From the NCBI GenBank assembly GCA_021234155.1, contig JAJEKV010000002.1, positions 15,845,428 to 15,909,427 on the forward strand: a DNA stretch of 64,000 nt, written 5' to 3'. This DNA comes from Isoetes taiwanensis. Taxonomy: Eukaryota; Streptophyta; Lycopodiopsida; Isoetales; Isoetaceae. A program made the translations under genes and the position numbers. This document shows, piece by piece, positions 34,736 through 45,432 of this stretch (position 1 is its first letter; each line of letters opens with the position of its first letter). Under the pieces are notes generated by a model that made no database searches, was not told the origin of the DNA, and saw only the letters and a program-made list of their open reading frames with translations.

Positions 34736-37243
34736 TTACTTCTCAGAAGTGACCCCTAGAGATATCATAGCTTTCTTCCTCACTTCCACAGGTATTGTAA
34801 CCCTAGCAGTCTTGCCTGGGATGACCTTTGGGGTCCATGAAAACAAAATAGTATCTAACTCAACCCAATCATCCCCTTCAATAGGGTTTCTCTTCCATCT
34901 CTTTGTCCAACAGTCTCTATACCTTTCTTCCTCTCTGCCATCTTTGCATTTAATCGGGCGACTGGACACCACCACTCCACACCGAACTTTGTTCACATTG
35001 CAGTCACCTACTTTTTGCAAACCTCTCGAGATGGTGTAACCCATCCACACAGGGTATATCTCTTTGCGCTCTGGTACTATAAGTGCAAATTGATAGCAAA
35101 GCAAGTCATCTTTGGGATCATAATCCTCCAGCCCGAGATATTTAGGCCTTCCTTTCCTAGGACCAACATTGTGTTTTTCAAAGCATTGGAGGAGCCATGG
35201 ACTTCATGTAATACTACTAACCACATCATCAGCCTCCTCAGGTGTTATCAAGTCTCTCCACCTAGTCTTAGGTAGCCATCCATCTTTGAGTTCATCAGAG
35301 GATGTGTCTACTTGTCCCAATAATCCATGTACCTATGTCCAATAATCTATCAATGCAAGGTTGGTATCATCGGGGTTATTTTTCCAATACTTGATGTATT
35401 TAAATGCCAGCCCAATATGCTTTGCAATGAATCCACCTCGGAAAAGGCTTAAGAGCTTTTGGTTGACCCCTTGGAATCTTAGGGTTTACCATTTTCATCT
35501 TCGTGCCATATAGGTACTCCCTCATCCGGCCTCCATTTATCATCGAAGGTCTCATCTTCCATTGCATGATTGGCTTATTTCCCATGACCCAGAAAGTGTA
35601 CTGAAGAGGTCTAGATTGACCTTCCATATCAAGAGCATAACCTTCGATAAAATTCTTCCAATCAGGCACCTCTTGTATGATCAACCCTATAGGAGAAGGT
35701 GAAATGCATTCACTAAGAACTTCCATTAGTCTGGGAAGATTGGTCACAGTTTGAGATTTCAACTGCGCACTATACTTCCCAAACAATGCATCCACATCCT
35801 CATGAGTATGTCCAGGCATTAAGAACCCTAAATTCACTCTTTCAAAGACACCCATGGCTGTTAAATAATATAGGAATGAGAACATATACCTGTTTTTATT
35901 CTGGCCCAAAGACAATTGTCGTTGTTGGAGGAGGAACCTTGGTGGTAGATCTCGAGGTTGGGGACGTGAACTTGAGGCTCCAACATGTTCAGAAGCACCT
36001 GACTTCCTAAACCTTGCCTTAGTAAACTTCTCTAAATTATTAGGCTTTCTATCCAACAATGCACTGAAGAGTGGTTGGCTACCACCTCCAGGGTTGTGGA
36101 GGTCACCAGAATAACCACTCTCATAGTTCCTCAAGCACCTCATCACACTTCCAATATGAAAATCGGGACCATCACTCCACAATTGCAAACTAAAATGGCC
36201 ATAATAAATTGGCACCGAGCCATGCACTATTGCTTTTGTCGTCGAGAGACTTGCAAAGGATAAGCTCTATTGATTTGCTTGGGTATGTAACTATCTTTGT
36301 GGCAAACAAGTCTTGATTGATCCATCTTGTCATGTATAATACAAACATAGTTATTGGGTTCCAAACATGATAATGTTCTCCACATCTAATAAGTGGATCT
36401 ACATGATAGTTGGTCTGTCATGTGACCTTTCATTTGCTCCCTTATCTTAGCCCTTTGGCTTGGTTGCTTGGTCTTATCAAGAATCTCTTTCAACTTAGCA
36501 CACAAGTTGCACTTTGCAAAGTTGTTCGAAGTGTCTATAGTGACATGCTTGAAGTGCTTGCTCCATAGTCTACCAAGCCGGGTTGAGATATTGCGGTGTT
36601 TTTGTAGTTCTCGAAGCAAAGCATTCACTTCCTCCAATATGCTCTTCTGGGTACAATGGGATGGCAATCTCTTCTCGACAACTATTTTTCCCTGTTGATC
36701 TTTCCTACTTTTATGTGGCATATTCTCAGCATTGAATTCAACATATTTTTCAAAAACCTCCCTAGCAGCCAGGATCCTAGAAGTTGGCCTCAACATGCCA
36801 TTATTTCCATTTAATGCAATTTTACTCCCCTTTGCATGACTTGCTTGCCAATTTTGCCAAGATGAAATTAGAATGCCATGAATATGTATCCATGCAACTT
36901 TACATATCCATGTCCCTAGCAGTGGGTATTTTTTTTTCTTTGGAAACTTTTCATCTTGAAGTGCAAGCTCATGAATGGAGTACATGTAAGTCCTCCTCTC
37001 ATCACAAGTATACTCTTGGAAGGTGGCTCTTGCTTCCACCAATTCATCAATTTCAAACTTCTGAACATAATTAGCCCAACAACATTCCATTCCCCTTACT
37101 TTAGTCAGAGCTTCACGTGAACAATCACTACTTGACTTGGACCTCTTGCTAGGATAATGTTTCACCACTGAGTGTGCCCTCTTCTCTGAAAATGTGGTCC
37201 TGGCAGCTATTGGAGGTGCATTAAGAAAATCAGTGTCATCCAC
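34736..37243 (-). pseudogene. Transposase relic with GHTHEDVDA (DUF7869-like) core
   Basis: Three minus-strand blocks form one decayed protein. 37243-36386 starts MDDTDFLNAPPIAARTTF and carries a basic NLS-like region, then a Cys motif FAKCNLCAKLKEIL before REQMKGHMTDQLSCRSTY. 36227-35400 contains WSDGPDFHIGSVMRCLRNYE, NKNRYMFSFLYYLTAMGVFE and GFLMPGHTHEDVDALFGKYS, the signature of a eukaryotic transposon protein family annotated as DUF7869. 35104-34736 holds a beta-rich C-terminal segment (YQFALIVPERKEIYPVWMGY to VELDTILFSWTPK). Frameshifts and stops between blocks show it is no longer functional, unless some gaps are introns. As the only transposase-like gene between the terminal repeats it presumably mobilised the element. 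Confidence 0.7.
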
Positions 37244-37714
37244 AACCTCGGCTCGGTAAAAGGAATTCTCCTATAAACTCAACGGGCTATAGGCCATGGC
37301 ATGATGCATGGAACCTCCAATTGTTTAATACAAGCAATTGCAATCACGGTGATTTGATCCTTTTTTCCTTCCATTTTTCCTCTAAACTTGTTATGGCCAC
37401 ACCCACTTTATCCTCTCCTAACCTTTCATCATTGATACTGGATAGGATCAGCTAGTATGATAGTTCCTTCACCTACTAGCTCCTTATTGCATTGGTGCTT
37501 CAGTTTCACCTTCTTATTCTTCCAATCCAACCTACTGTAGAGGATAATTTGCTTAGTAGTCTCAGCCTCAACACCCTTTGGGTGGTCCACATCATTGACC
37601 TACAAGAACAATGTTTACAATGGGGTAACAATGTGATAAGAACATGTGGTAACAATGTTGAAACATGTTGGGGGGATAGGTATTACATTTTTACCCTTTT
37701 TAGGATCCACACGC
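37244..37714. other. Non-coding sequence between transposase and tandem repeat
   Basis: No gene is seen. The plus-strand open frame at 37492-37857 has no protein-like character and runs into the tandem repeat. Confidence 0.45.
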
Positions 37715-38470
37715 TTCACCTATATAAAGTGAAATGTCTTAATATTAGTTCGAAAAAAGGACAAAGTAATTTTGAGAATCGATTAAAGGGAACTTTAAGA
37801 AATACCAAAAAAACCATTAAATGGACAAATATATGTTGTAAATGCAGCCAAAAATAGGTTGTAAGTATAGCTTAGGTGTAGGTAATTATTGCAAAATTAA
37901 TGGTAACATAGGGTGTATGCTAGTAGTACTAATGAGGTAAGTATAGGTCGTAAATCTAGATAGGCCAAAGTTGGTTGTAAGTATAGCTGAGGTCTAGGTA
38001 ATTATACAAAATTAATGAAAACATAGGTTTTAAGTATAGCTGACATGTGGGTAATTCTATAGAGAATTAATGATAACCTAGGGCGTAATTAATTCACCTA
38101 TATAAAGTGAAATGTCTTAATATTAGTTCGAAAAAAGGACAAAGTAATTTTGAGAATCGATTAAAGGGAACTTTAAGAAATACCAAAAAAACCATTAAAT
38201 GGACAAATATATGTTGTAAGTGCAGCCAAAAATAGGTTGTAAGTATAGCTTAGGTGTAGGTAATTATTGCAAAATTAATGGTAACATAGGGTGTATGCTA
38301 GTAGTACTAATGAGGTAAGTATAGGTCGTAAATCTAGATAGGCCAAAGTTGGTTGTAAGTATAGCTGAGGTCTAGGTAATTATACAAAATTAATGAAAAC
38401 ATAGGTTTTAAGTATAGCTGACATGTGGGTAATTCTATAGAGAATTAATGATAACCTAGGGCGTAATTAA
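37715..38470. repeat. 378-bp tandem duplication carrying TATA boxes
   Basis: Two units, 37715-38092 and 38093-38470, are virtually identical (one difference seen, TGTAAATGC versus TGTAAGTGC). Each starts TTCACCTATATAAAGTG with a good TATA box. Internally each unit contains three diverged 60-90-bp sub-repeats built on GTAAGTATAGCT(T/G)AGGT. They lie upstream of the acidic protein gene at 38664. Confidence 0.95.
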
Positions 38471-38663
38471 TTCAATAGAAGTAATGATAGCTAATTCGTA
38501 TATGATATAAATCTTGTATGATGTGATGGAATCATAATTACAACCGCGCCTATAAGAAACCTTGCATGCAACTACTCTATATCTTGCATGAAACCCTCCA
38601 TTCTTTCAACCGCCAATACTTTCTTCCTTCTAGCGCCTTCATTGATTTCTAGCGCCTTCTACC

Positions 38664-39164
38664 ATGGTGAGCCATGCTGCCCGGCCTCGTCCCATGGTGA
38701 GCCATGCTGCCCGGCCTCGTCCCGCTCCATCCCGCCAGACTCGCCTCCGAGAGGCGAAGAAGCAGATCAAAAAATTGATAAAGAAATCCATTCCCCCCTC
38801 CCGCAGATGCCGCTGTGGCTGCCTTCTGCACCACAGTGCGGATAATTGCGAGGAGTTATTTCTTCAGGGCAAGCTTCGCCCGGGAAAAGATTATCTGAGC
38901 ACCAGCACCATCAACCCTGAGTCCCCCCATACTCCCCTTGATTCAGATGAGGAGATGGAGAACGAGCTTGAAAAAGAAGAAGAAATGGAGGAAGCAGATG
39001 AAGTATGGCGGGAAGAATTAGAAGAAGAAAAAAAGCAGCTGATTATGGACGCCCTCTCCTCCTCCGAAGACGAAGATGCTGCCGAAGACATCCTTGGAGA
39101 GATGGCAAATGAAAGCTCAGAGGAAGAAGAGGAGGAGGAAGAAGAGGAGGAGGTAGAGGGCTGA
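38664..39164 (+). CDS. Small acidic protein with Cys-rich cluster
   Basis: A complete 166-residue frame. The first 20 residues are an exact tandem duplication of MVSHAARPRP (30-bp units at 38664-38693 and 38694-38723). Next comes a basic stretch (LREAKKQIKKLIKKSIPPSR), then a putative metal-binding RCRCGCLLHHSADNC at about residues 48-62 that loosely recalls a zinc knuckle. The C-terminal half is very acidic (Glu/Asp runs from about residue 95), ending in a Glu-rich tail. The start at 38664 is the first ATG of the duplicated unit; a start at 38694 would remove one copy. Downstream, AATAAAAGG near 39317 could be a polyadenylation signal. No family is recognised. The layout suggests a nucleic-acid- or histone-interacting accessory protein of the transposon. 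Confidence 0.55.
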   Translation: MVSHAARPRPMVSHAARPRPAPSRQTRLREAKKQIKKLIKKSIPPSRRCRCGCLLHHSADNCEELFLQGKLRPGKDYLSTSTINPESPHTPLDSDEEMENELEKEEEMEEADEVWREELEEEKKQLIMDALSSSEDEDAAEDILGEMANESSEEEEEEEEEEEVEG

Positions 39165-39408
39165 AATTTTTTTTTGTTTTTGTTATTTAGTTTTTGGTTC
39201 AGAAGAGCGAGCTGGGCATCTCCAAAAAAGGCCTCCTTAATTATGAATGGAGCTAGGCATCTCCTTAAACTGCCTAGAACTTTTGTAATTTTGTAACACA
39301 GAGCTGGGCAACTCTAATAAAAGGCCTTATTAAAAATTTTCAATGGCAATACAAGGATTTAATGACTGCAATATGTTTCTTTAGTATCAACTCTAACTTG
39401 AAAGCATA

Positions 39409-39706
39409 ACTGTAATTTCTTCAGAAGCTGTTTTGAATTCTGGCTCTTTCATTCTTAATTTTGAGAGAGCTGAAGTGAGATCCGCGGTAAGGTAAAATAT
39501 GTTTGTGTGCAAAATGTTTAAATTGTCAAGCAGTCCAATACACGCCTGGCGTGGATTGCATACAGTAATTAGCTTTATGCAGTTCACGCCAGGCGTGTAT
39601 TGGACCTGTACAATGTAAACATTTTGCACACAAACATATCCAGCGTCTGGCGATTTCACTTCACTCTCTCAAATTTAAAAATTATGACTTGTGAAGAAAT
39701 TACAAG
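39409..39706. repeat. About 300-bp fold-back (imperfect inverted repeat)
   Basis: The left arm (about 39409-39556) and right arm (about 39580-39706) are reverse complements with scattered mismatches, separated by only about 25 bp. Matching blocks include TGTAATTTCTTC, TTTGAGAGAG, ATGTTTGTGTGCAAAATGTTT and GTCCAATACACGCCTGGCGTG. A third partial copy of the inner part lies at 39733-39771. Transcription would give a long hairpin RNA. Confidence 0.85.
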
Positions 39707-39991
39707 ATCGCTTTTAAAGTACAATCTGAGGATACACGCATGGCGTGGATTGCATACAGTAACTAGCTTTCGTAGCTTAATATTTCTTTTCACAAAGACC
39801 TGCTAATTTTTTTAATGCATTAAATGAGTTTACAATTCATAAGACTTCTGCTAATGCCAGTACTGCATTTAAATTACAAATGAATGGTATTCGCTCATGG
39901 CGCGAAATCACTAATTTGTTTTTTTCTCTCTAACTTACAGATTTATGAATTCGCGCCTGGCACGTATTCAACTGAACATACGCCTGGCGCG
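39541..39991. repeat. Palindromic CACGCC-N-GGCGTG motif cluster 1
   Basis: Occurrences: CACGCCTGGCGTG 39541-39553, CACGCCAGGCGTG 39585-39597, CACGCATGGCGTG 39735-39747, CGCGCCTGGCACG 39952-39964 and ACGCCTGGCGCG 39980-39991, usually joined to GTATT or AATAC. Related copies occur at 43.2-43.6 kb and 45.6 kb. Confidence 0.8.
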
Positions 39992-40571
39992 TATTCAACT
40001 GAAGTTCCTCCTGTGCCAGCATAGGCTACAAGCATAAGCTTATTCAATGAGTAGTGTCATGCTCTGGAGGGGCTTGAAATGGAGAATGCTAAGCTGATAA
40101 TTAGAGTTGCAGACCTCGAAGCCATTTTGGGTAATATCCCAATAGCTGCACCATCTTATTTGCTGGAATCTTGTATGCCAGTTTATCTTTTTTCAACAGC
40201 ATTTGAGACTATTGTGCCAGCATTTGAGACTACTGAGGAATAACACACAGATGAATAACACATAGATGAATAACACACAGATGTAATTAAAACAATGTAA
40301 AGAATGCAGGTTTTTTAAATAATATCCCATCCATGTAAAGAATACAGTGTTTTTTAAATTCCTGAATGCTCTGGTCTGCAGGCCTTATAGTTTTGAAATA
40401 TTGAATGAATGGTCTGGCATACAAGCATTTTAATTTCATACATATGACATAATCAGCTTGTGCATCTTAGTTTAAGCACTCAATCTACTTTTTCTGATCT
40501 ATCTTCCTTCTGAAAATGAAACTCACCTTCTTTAAGCTTACCATCGGCCATGCAACAAAGGTTAGATGCTT
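39992..40571. other. Non-coding sequence
   Basis: AT-rich. A short repeat of AATAACACA(C/T)AGATG occurs three times at about 40240-40285. No gene is recognised. Confidence 0.4.
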
Positions 40572-41049
40572 TCACCCATCGTGGTCTCCATCGGGATGCC
40601 TTCTGGGTAATGCTTCGTCGTTGAAATGACAACTGGTTACTAGAATCTTCACATGATCATTTCCAAGAGGAACTCCATGGCAGATTGCTTCCGGATCGAC
40701 TGATTCTATCTTGCAATTTCCCACCCTTCTCTTCAAATTCGTCGTCAGCATGTAACATTCTTCTCCAACGCTGTTCAATGTCGCAAGATCATGGGATTAA
40801 TTTGGAGCTTGGGTTCTGAAAGAGTAGATGAACTTACATGAAGGCGCTCGACATCGCCAGCGCCGCTTCTTCCCAGCTTCTTCCGAAGTCCTTTCGAAGT
40901 TCTTCTGTTCTTCCAAGTTCTTTCGAGTTCGAATGACAAGAAAGGCTGGCGGCAAGATTAGGTGGTAGTTTCAAATTATCCGTTAATTGTACTGCTTTTC
41001 TAGCCGCTGAGAGAAACCTAATTATGGGATTTGACAATACGGCAGTCAT
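40572..41049 (-). CDS. Two-exon gene of unknown function, 136 residues
   Basis: Exon 1 is 40838-41049 (MTAVLSNPIIRFLSAARKAV at the N-terminus) and exon 2 is 40572-40770. Removing the 67-nt intron (CAT|GTAAGT to GAACAG|C) joins the frame exactly (411 nt including the stop). The N-terminal 20 or so residues are amphipathic, contain Arg/Lys and lack acidic residues, resembling a mitochondrial presequence. The remainder includes CHSNSKELGRTEELRKDFG and, in exon 2, KRRVGNCKIESVDPEAICHG and PRRHPDGDHDG. No family is recognised. It lies inside the transposon, convergent with the acidic protein gene at 38664 and divergent from the gene starting near 41.3 kb. Confidence 0.5.
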
Positions 41050-41110
41050 AGAGCCATTTACTGCTCGTACAATCGCGTCCCGTTCATTAGGCCCAATCGT
41101 AAAATTGCTA

Positions 41111-41250
41111 ACCGTCGATTAAAAGTCGATCCGCGAAATTTAAATAACCGCTCCCTTCTATCGGACCGCCGATTAAAAGTCGATCCGCTGAAATTTTAAT
41201 AACCGCCGCTTCTATCGATGACCGATCAAAAGTCGATCCGAATGAAACCT
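41111..41250. repeat. About 54-bp tandem repeat, three units
   Basis: Three units contain CCG(T/C)CGATTAAAAGTCGATC (the third reads CCGATCAAAAGTCGATCC), two of them followed by AATAACCGC and TTCTATCG. It lies in the divergent promoter region between the 40.6-41.0 kb gene and the 41.3-46.3 kb gene. Confidence 0.85.
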
Positions 41251-41340
41251 GTCGATCAAAAAAGCCGACCTAATCGCCTTTGTGGAAATCTATATAAGTT
41301 TTTGAATACCATTTCTTGCTTTTTTGATTGTCGACTTGTC

Positions 41341-43092
41341 CGGAGATTTGAAGAACTCCGAGGCGCCAAGACCTCGAGGCGCCAAGAACTCAAGAACTCG
41401 AGGCTCAAGATCATCGCGATGATGCCGCCCCAAAGGTCGTGGCCGCTCCAAACTCAAAGCCGGCCACCAAGAGAAGATGCTCAAGGTCAGTATTGTCATC
41501 ATTCTCAGATTTATTGTCTTTCTTGTATTTGCTCAGATCTTCGCCTATACTCCTCTCTATTATTTCGTAGAAATTGACTTAAATTTTTATAGCTGCTCAC
41601 ACTCCCGTCTATCATTTCTTTAGCTGCTCATTTTCGCCCGGTGACTTGTATTTGCATCTGCATAATAAATGTCCTTCCTGTGTTAAATTGTCCTGCTGGT
41701 GGACTAACTGTTCTATCTATAATTTGTCCACCTGTGTGTAAAGTAGTATGACCGTGTTTAGTTGCCCCCGCCTTCGCCCGGTGTCCGTTGGGGTATGTTG
41801 TAATTGGCACGCCTTTATGAGTGCATGTCCGTAATTGGGGACTGTATGCCATTCTGTACTTTAGCCTAGCCGGAATTGATGACCACTCGAAATCGCGCTA
41901 AGCGTGTATTGCACCCTCGTTTGCAGGGAAGAAGAGACAAAACCGAATGGTAGCTCCCACACCCCCTCCTAAGAAAGCAAGAGGCTCGGAAGATACTCCA
42001 AATGAGCTCCAGCTCACAGAAGAAGGGAAAGCCCAATGAGGACGCAGTATCCTATGCATTGTCGATGGATGATAGCGGATCCATTATCAGAAGACACACT
42101 GATCCTCCATGCCCCGAGGAGAAGATGGATGATAGTGCGGAGTGGTATGTTGATGTAGGCAAAACAAATGGTAAGGTGGATCTTGTGTTACACTCCAAAA
42201 AGAAAGAGACCGATCTTATGAAGAAACAAGGTATTCTTATCACTTGTGAGGAGCGGGATGACATATGTTGTCAACTCCTAGTGGAGGTTGTGAAGAACCA
42301 CAAGAAAGATCTCTCGCCGATTTACACATGCCAGGGCAACCGCTTTCAAAGATGGTCCGATGAAGAAGGACGTGGAGGCCGAAGTCATGTTTCAAGTACC
42401 ACGGATGGCCTCAAAATACCGCCCTCACTCCAGTTTCTATTAGTGAAGGGGTGTCTGCAGTGAGGAGAGCTTTGCGAGGACCTTCTCCAAGTTACTACCT
42501 GGAGGAGATGAAACATCAAAATGATATCAGGGATGTACGAAGATTGCTGGACTTAGGAAAGGACATCCCTACCTGTGATTGATGGCATTTTGGTAGAAAA
42601 TGACTAAAAAGAAATTGTATTTGGAGGCAATGAGTAGGCTAGTCAAGTATACGGACAACTACCCACTTGGCCAATCTTTTACACATCCCATCCATGTTGA
42701 CCGCCTGGGTGAGATCGCGATAAGTCAAGTCTTGTTAGCGAGGAGGTATGACCCCGAACATGCAAGAGAAATATTGAGGGGCGATGGTGAGGAATCCGTG
42801 CCAAGTTCCTATACCACCGACGCGTGCTTCCTTGGGATAAGAAAAGGATGCTCCACTCCAAAGTGGACAACACTAGAGGAGCTAACGTTGGAGAACCCTA
42901 ATGTATGCTTCCTTATTATTGGCGGACAAAGATTCTATTGAGGCACAACGATCCCTATCCAACCGGGCTAAGCAAACCGGACAAACAATGTATACGCTAC
43001 ATTATAACCCACGGGAGGTGTCGGTTTCTAAGCCCCCATACCCCCGCAGAGGACCCGCAGAGATTAGTGCAACGTTGAACGAAATGGGCTAA
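41341..43092 (+). pseudogene. 5' part of cargo gene, with ParB-like domain
   Basis: A first exon ending at 41485 (CTCAAG|GTCAGT) joins an exon from 41927 (TTGCAG|GG). Coding continues in several frames: PTPPPKKARGSEDTP, then PNEDAVSYALSMDDSGSI with ERDDICCQLLVEVVKNHKKD, then ALTPVSISEGVSAVRRALRG at about 42420-42480. From 42600, HPIHVDRLGEI, LLARRYDPEHAREILRG and NVCFLIIGGQ, then after a one-base shift near 42935 DSIEAQRSLSNRAKQ. The pattern (IHVDxL, RxYDPEHAREIL, IIGGQxSIEAQRSL) resembles the ParB/Srx-type N-terminal domain that precedes DNA methyltransferases in many prokaryotic and phage proteins. Several frameshifts mark it as decayed. The assignment is at fold-pattern level only. Confidence 0.45.
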
Positions 43093-43194
43093 GTCTTTTC
43101 TTTATAAAAAGGTTAGTATATTTGGTGGAATAGAGTCGATATATCAAGTAGGAATAACAAGTAGTAGACTAGGTCCAACGTGTGTCAAGGCGTG

Positions 43195-43575
43195 CCAATT
43201 GGCGCTGGCGTGTATTCATGTCGCCAATTCGCTGGCGTGTATTCGCCCGTCCGAATTGTCGCGATGAATACATGCCACGCCACAATTGCCAATGTACCGC
43301 ATTTTGATCGCGGACGAATACACGCCAGCGCGAATGCGAGACGTTGCCAATTGGCGCTGGCGTATTCATACGCCAATTGGGCTGGCGTGTATTCGTCCGC
43401 TAATTGTGCAAGATCAATACACGCCACGCCAGCTTAATTGCCAACGCATCACCGATCAAAATGCGGTACGATAATTACAGATGGCGCGTGGCGCAGTATT
43501 CATGCGCGACAATTGGCGGACTAATACACGCCAGCGCGACTGAAAAAGATGAATTCACGCCATGCGCGAATTGGC
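43195..43575. repeat. Palindromic motif cluster 2 (array of inverted GAATACACGCC units)
   Basis: About ten units of GGCGTGTATTC or its complement GAATACACGCC alternate in orientation, each beside an AATTGGC/GCCAATT element (for example 43207-43217, 43234-43244, 43316-43326, 43384-43394, 43415-43425, 43522-43532). A longer inverted pair GTACCGCATTTTGATCG (about 43294-43310) and its complement (about 43454-43470) is nested inside. It lies between the ParB-like and methyltransferase-like exons, so probably in an intron. Confidence 0.85.
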
Positions 43576-43681
43576 ACGGCTGCCTTTGACGTTTCCTGAT
43601 TATCCTGTTTGCTTGATCTAAAAAGCGGTTAATTTTTGTATGCCCTGCTCATATTGGCTGACATGCTTTCCTTACACGTGC

Positions 43682-45432
43682 AGCCCTTACATGGAGCAAC
43701 TCCGTCATGCCCGCCAGCAATGGATAGAATATGGAAGACCCCTGCAAACAAAACAGGGAGGAACGAAGTCTGAGGAGTTTAAGGCATTGGAAAAGACCTT
43801 GGCTCAGACTATCATCCAAGATAGGAAACCAAGGGCAAAAAACAAAAAAAACGGGGAGGAAACAAAGCAGACGTCCCGGCGCCTTCCGTGAGGTCCCACA
43901 GATGCCTACAAGATCGTCTTCGCTAAGGACGAAGTCTGGGCGAAGTGGAACGAGTTCTGGGATGCTTATGCTCAGAAACAACTACCAGACCCAATGGGAA
44001 GAGTGCCTCCTCAAGATACTTCAATATTTGATTTGAAGACTACAGAGATGAGGAAAGTACAGGGCCTTCAAGATGATGAAATCATTTGGTTGTTAAATCA
44101 ATGCATAAACAAAGAAGTTCTGTACAAGAAGGCTTCTTCAGTTAAGAACAAAATGTCCTTCATTGATTGTTGCACTCATATAAAGAACATGCGAGTTATG
44201 AAGGTAGCAGTTGGTGAAGAACTTCAGAAGCTATCTGATGATGTAACATTGTCTGAAGTCGGCCTGCTAGACAAGTATGGCGTGTCTGCTGATGACATCA
44301 AGAAATACGTCTTTTGGTCGAAGGAATTTCTGCAAAACAGGAAATCAAAGAACCAACAGCACACCGCAAAGCTATCAGATAAGGTGATGGCTGAGCTGAG
44401 AAGAAAGGTTGCCGTCCTGAAAGATGTTGGTGGTGACTTACCTGCACTCCAATACCTGGTCTCTACTGGCTATAAAGGTCTCCTACCCGATACAACAATA
44501 GGCCCTCGTAATATTTCTCTGTTTGTATTGGATAGCAGGACTGCAAAAGGAGAGAAGGGGATGACTCAACAGGAGTACAACAGTTTTTTTAGTAGCTGCA
44601 TAGGCTTAACAACTCAGAAGCTCTTTACTATTGTCATCATATGCCCCCCAGGAGAGCCTCATATGCATGCTTTGGTGGCTTCATACGACTTGGAATTCCT
44701 AAAGGTCGTTAGGGAAGGCTCTCTTCTCTTTGAGACAAAGGATACTGATTTGAGGATGCAGTATAAAAGCGCTTGTATAATCTTCATAATGATATCCCTT
44801 GTGCCAGATGACGACTATGAGGTAGCTAAAAGCAAAGGGGCATCGGATAAAGGTGCATGGCAGTGTTTTCTTTTGGATGAACCCAACTTGAAAAATGTCT
44901 TCTACAAAGCAGATGATGAGGATGAAGCAAATGAAAGCGAGGAATTTGATGTTCCTAACCTCTACCGGAAAGACATCACTCTGGAATTGCTGACAAAAGA
45001 AAAGGGACCCTTGAATAAACATGGGTTTGCAATGAATCTGGCAAACTATCTTGTTGAGGCATTTGCACCATTTGATACCACTTGCTGTGAATTGCATGTT
45101 GGAGGGTATATTGGTAGAGAGGCCCTGAAGACATCAAGAAGATGTCTAGGGATTTCCTTGAAGTGTTTTTCGAAAAGGTACTAGCCACGGCTGATTGGGG
45201 TCCTGTCAAAGATAAAAACCCGTTGGCTTTGGTACCTTACAAAGGGCAGAAGCAGAATACTAGTTCACAAAAGCCTCCGAGTGCAACTCCAGAATGTTCA
45301 AAAAGCAATGCAACCCCCGAAGAGAAGGCCGAAATGCTAGAGCGGGAACGTGAGACCATGGAGAAAAATTTGGAGTCCATGCTTCATAACATTCCAACTG
45401 GTAATGTTAGAAGAGAACGTGTCCGAACTTAA
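43682..45432 (+). pseudogene. Central part of cargo gene: beta-class DNA-methyltransferase-like domain
   Basis: An exon begins after CACGTGCAG near 43682 (PYMEQLRHARQQWIEYGRPL), shifts frame, and then reads openly from 43994 to 45184 (396 codons). After a helical stretch comes a region in the position of the catalytic motif, GPRNISLFVLDSRTAKGEKG (no DPPY; VLDSR instead), then MTQQEYNSFFSSCIGL and FTIVIICPPGEPHMHALVAS. Near the end, NKHGFAMNLANYLVEAFAPF, CELHVGGYIGREALK and SRRCLGI follow the pattern of the SAM-binding motif I region of beta-class N6A/N4C methyltransferases, where motif I lies C-terminal to motif IV. A frameshift near 45140 leads into RDFLEVFFEKVLATADWGPV. Loss of DPPY and the altered FxGxG argue against activity in this copy. 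Confidence 0.45.

Noticed and set aside
38891-39091. Ser-rich minus-strand frame opposite the acidic protein
   Set aside because: It is the complement of the Glu/Asp-rich codons (GAG/GAA read as CTC/TTC and shifted TCC/TCT).
43195-43575. CRISPR-like array
   Set aside because: Units alternate orientation, spacing is irregular and short, and the context is a plant transposon intron.
43180-43589. Several overlapping ORFs on both strands across the palindromic array
   Set aside because: The frames come from the inverted GGCGTGTATTC units themselves and contain no domain.
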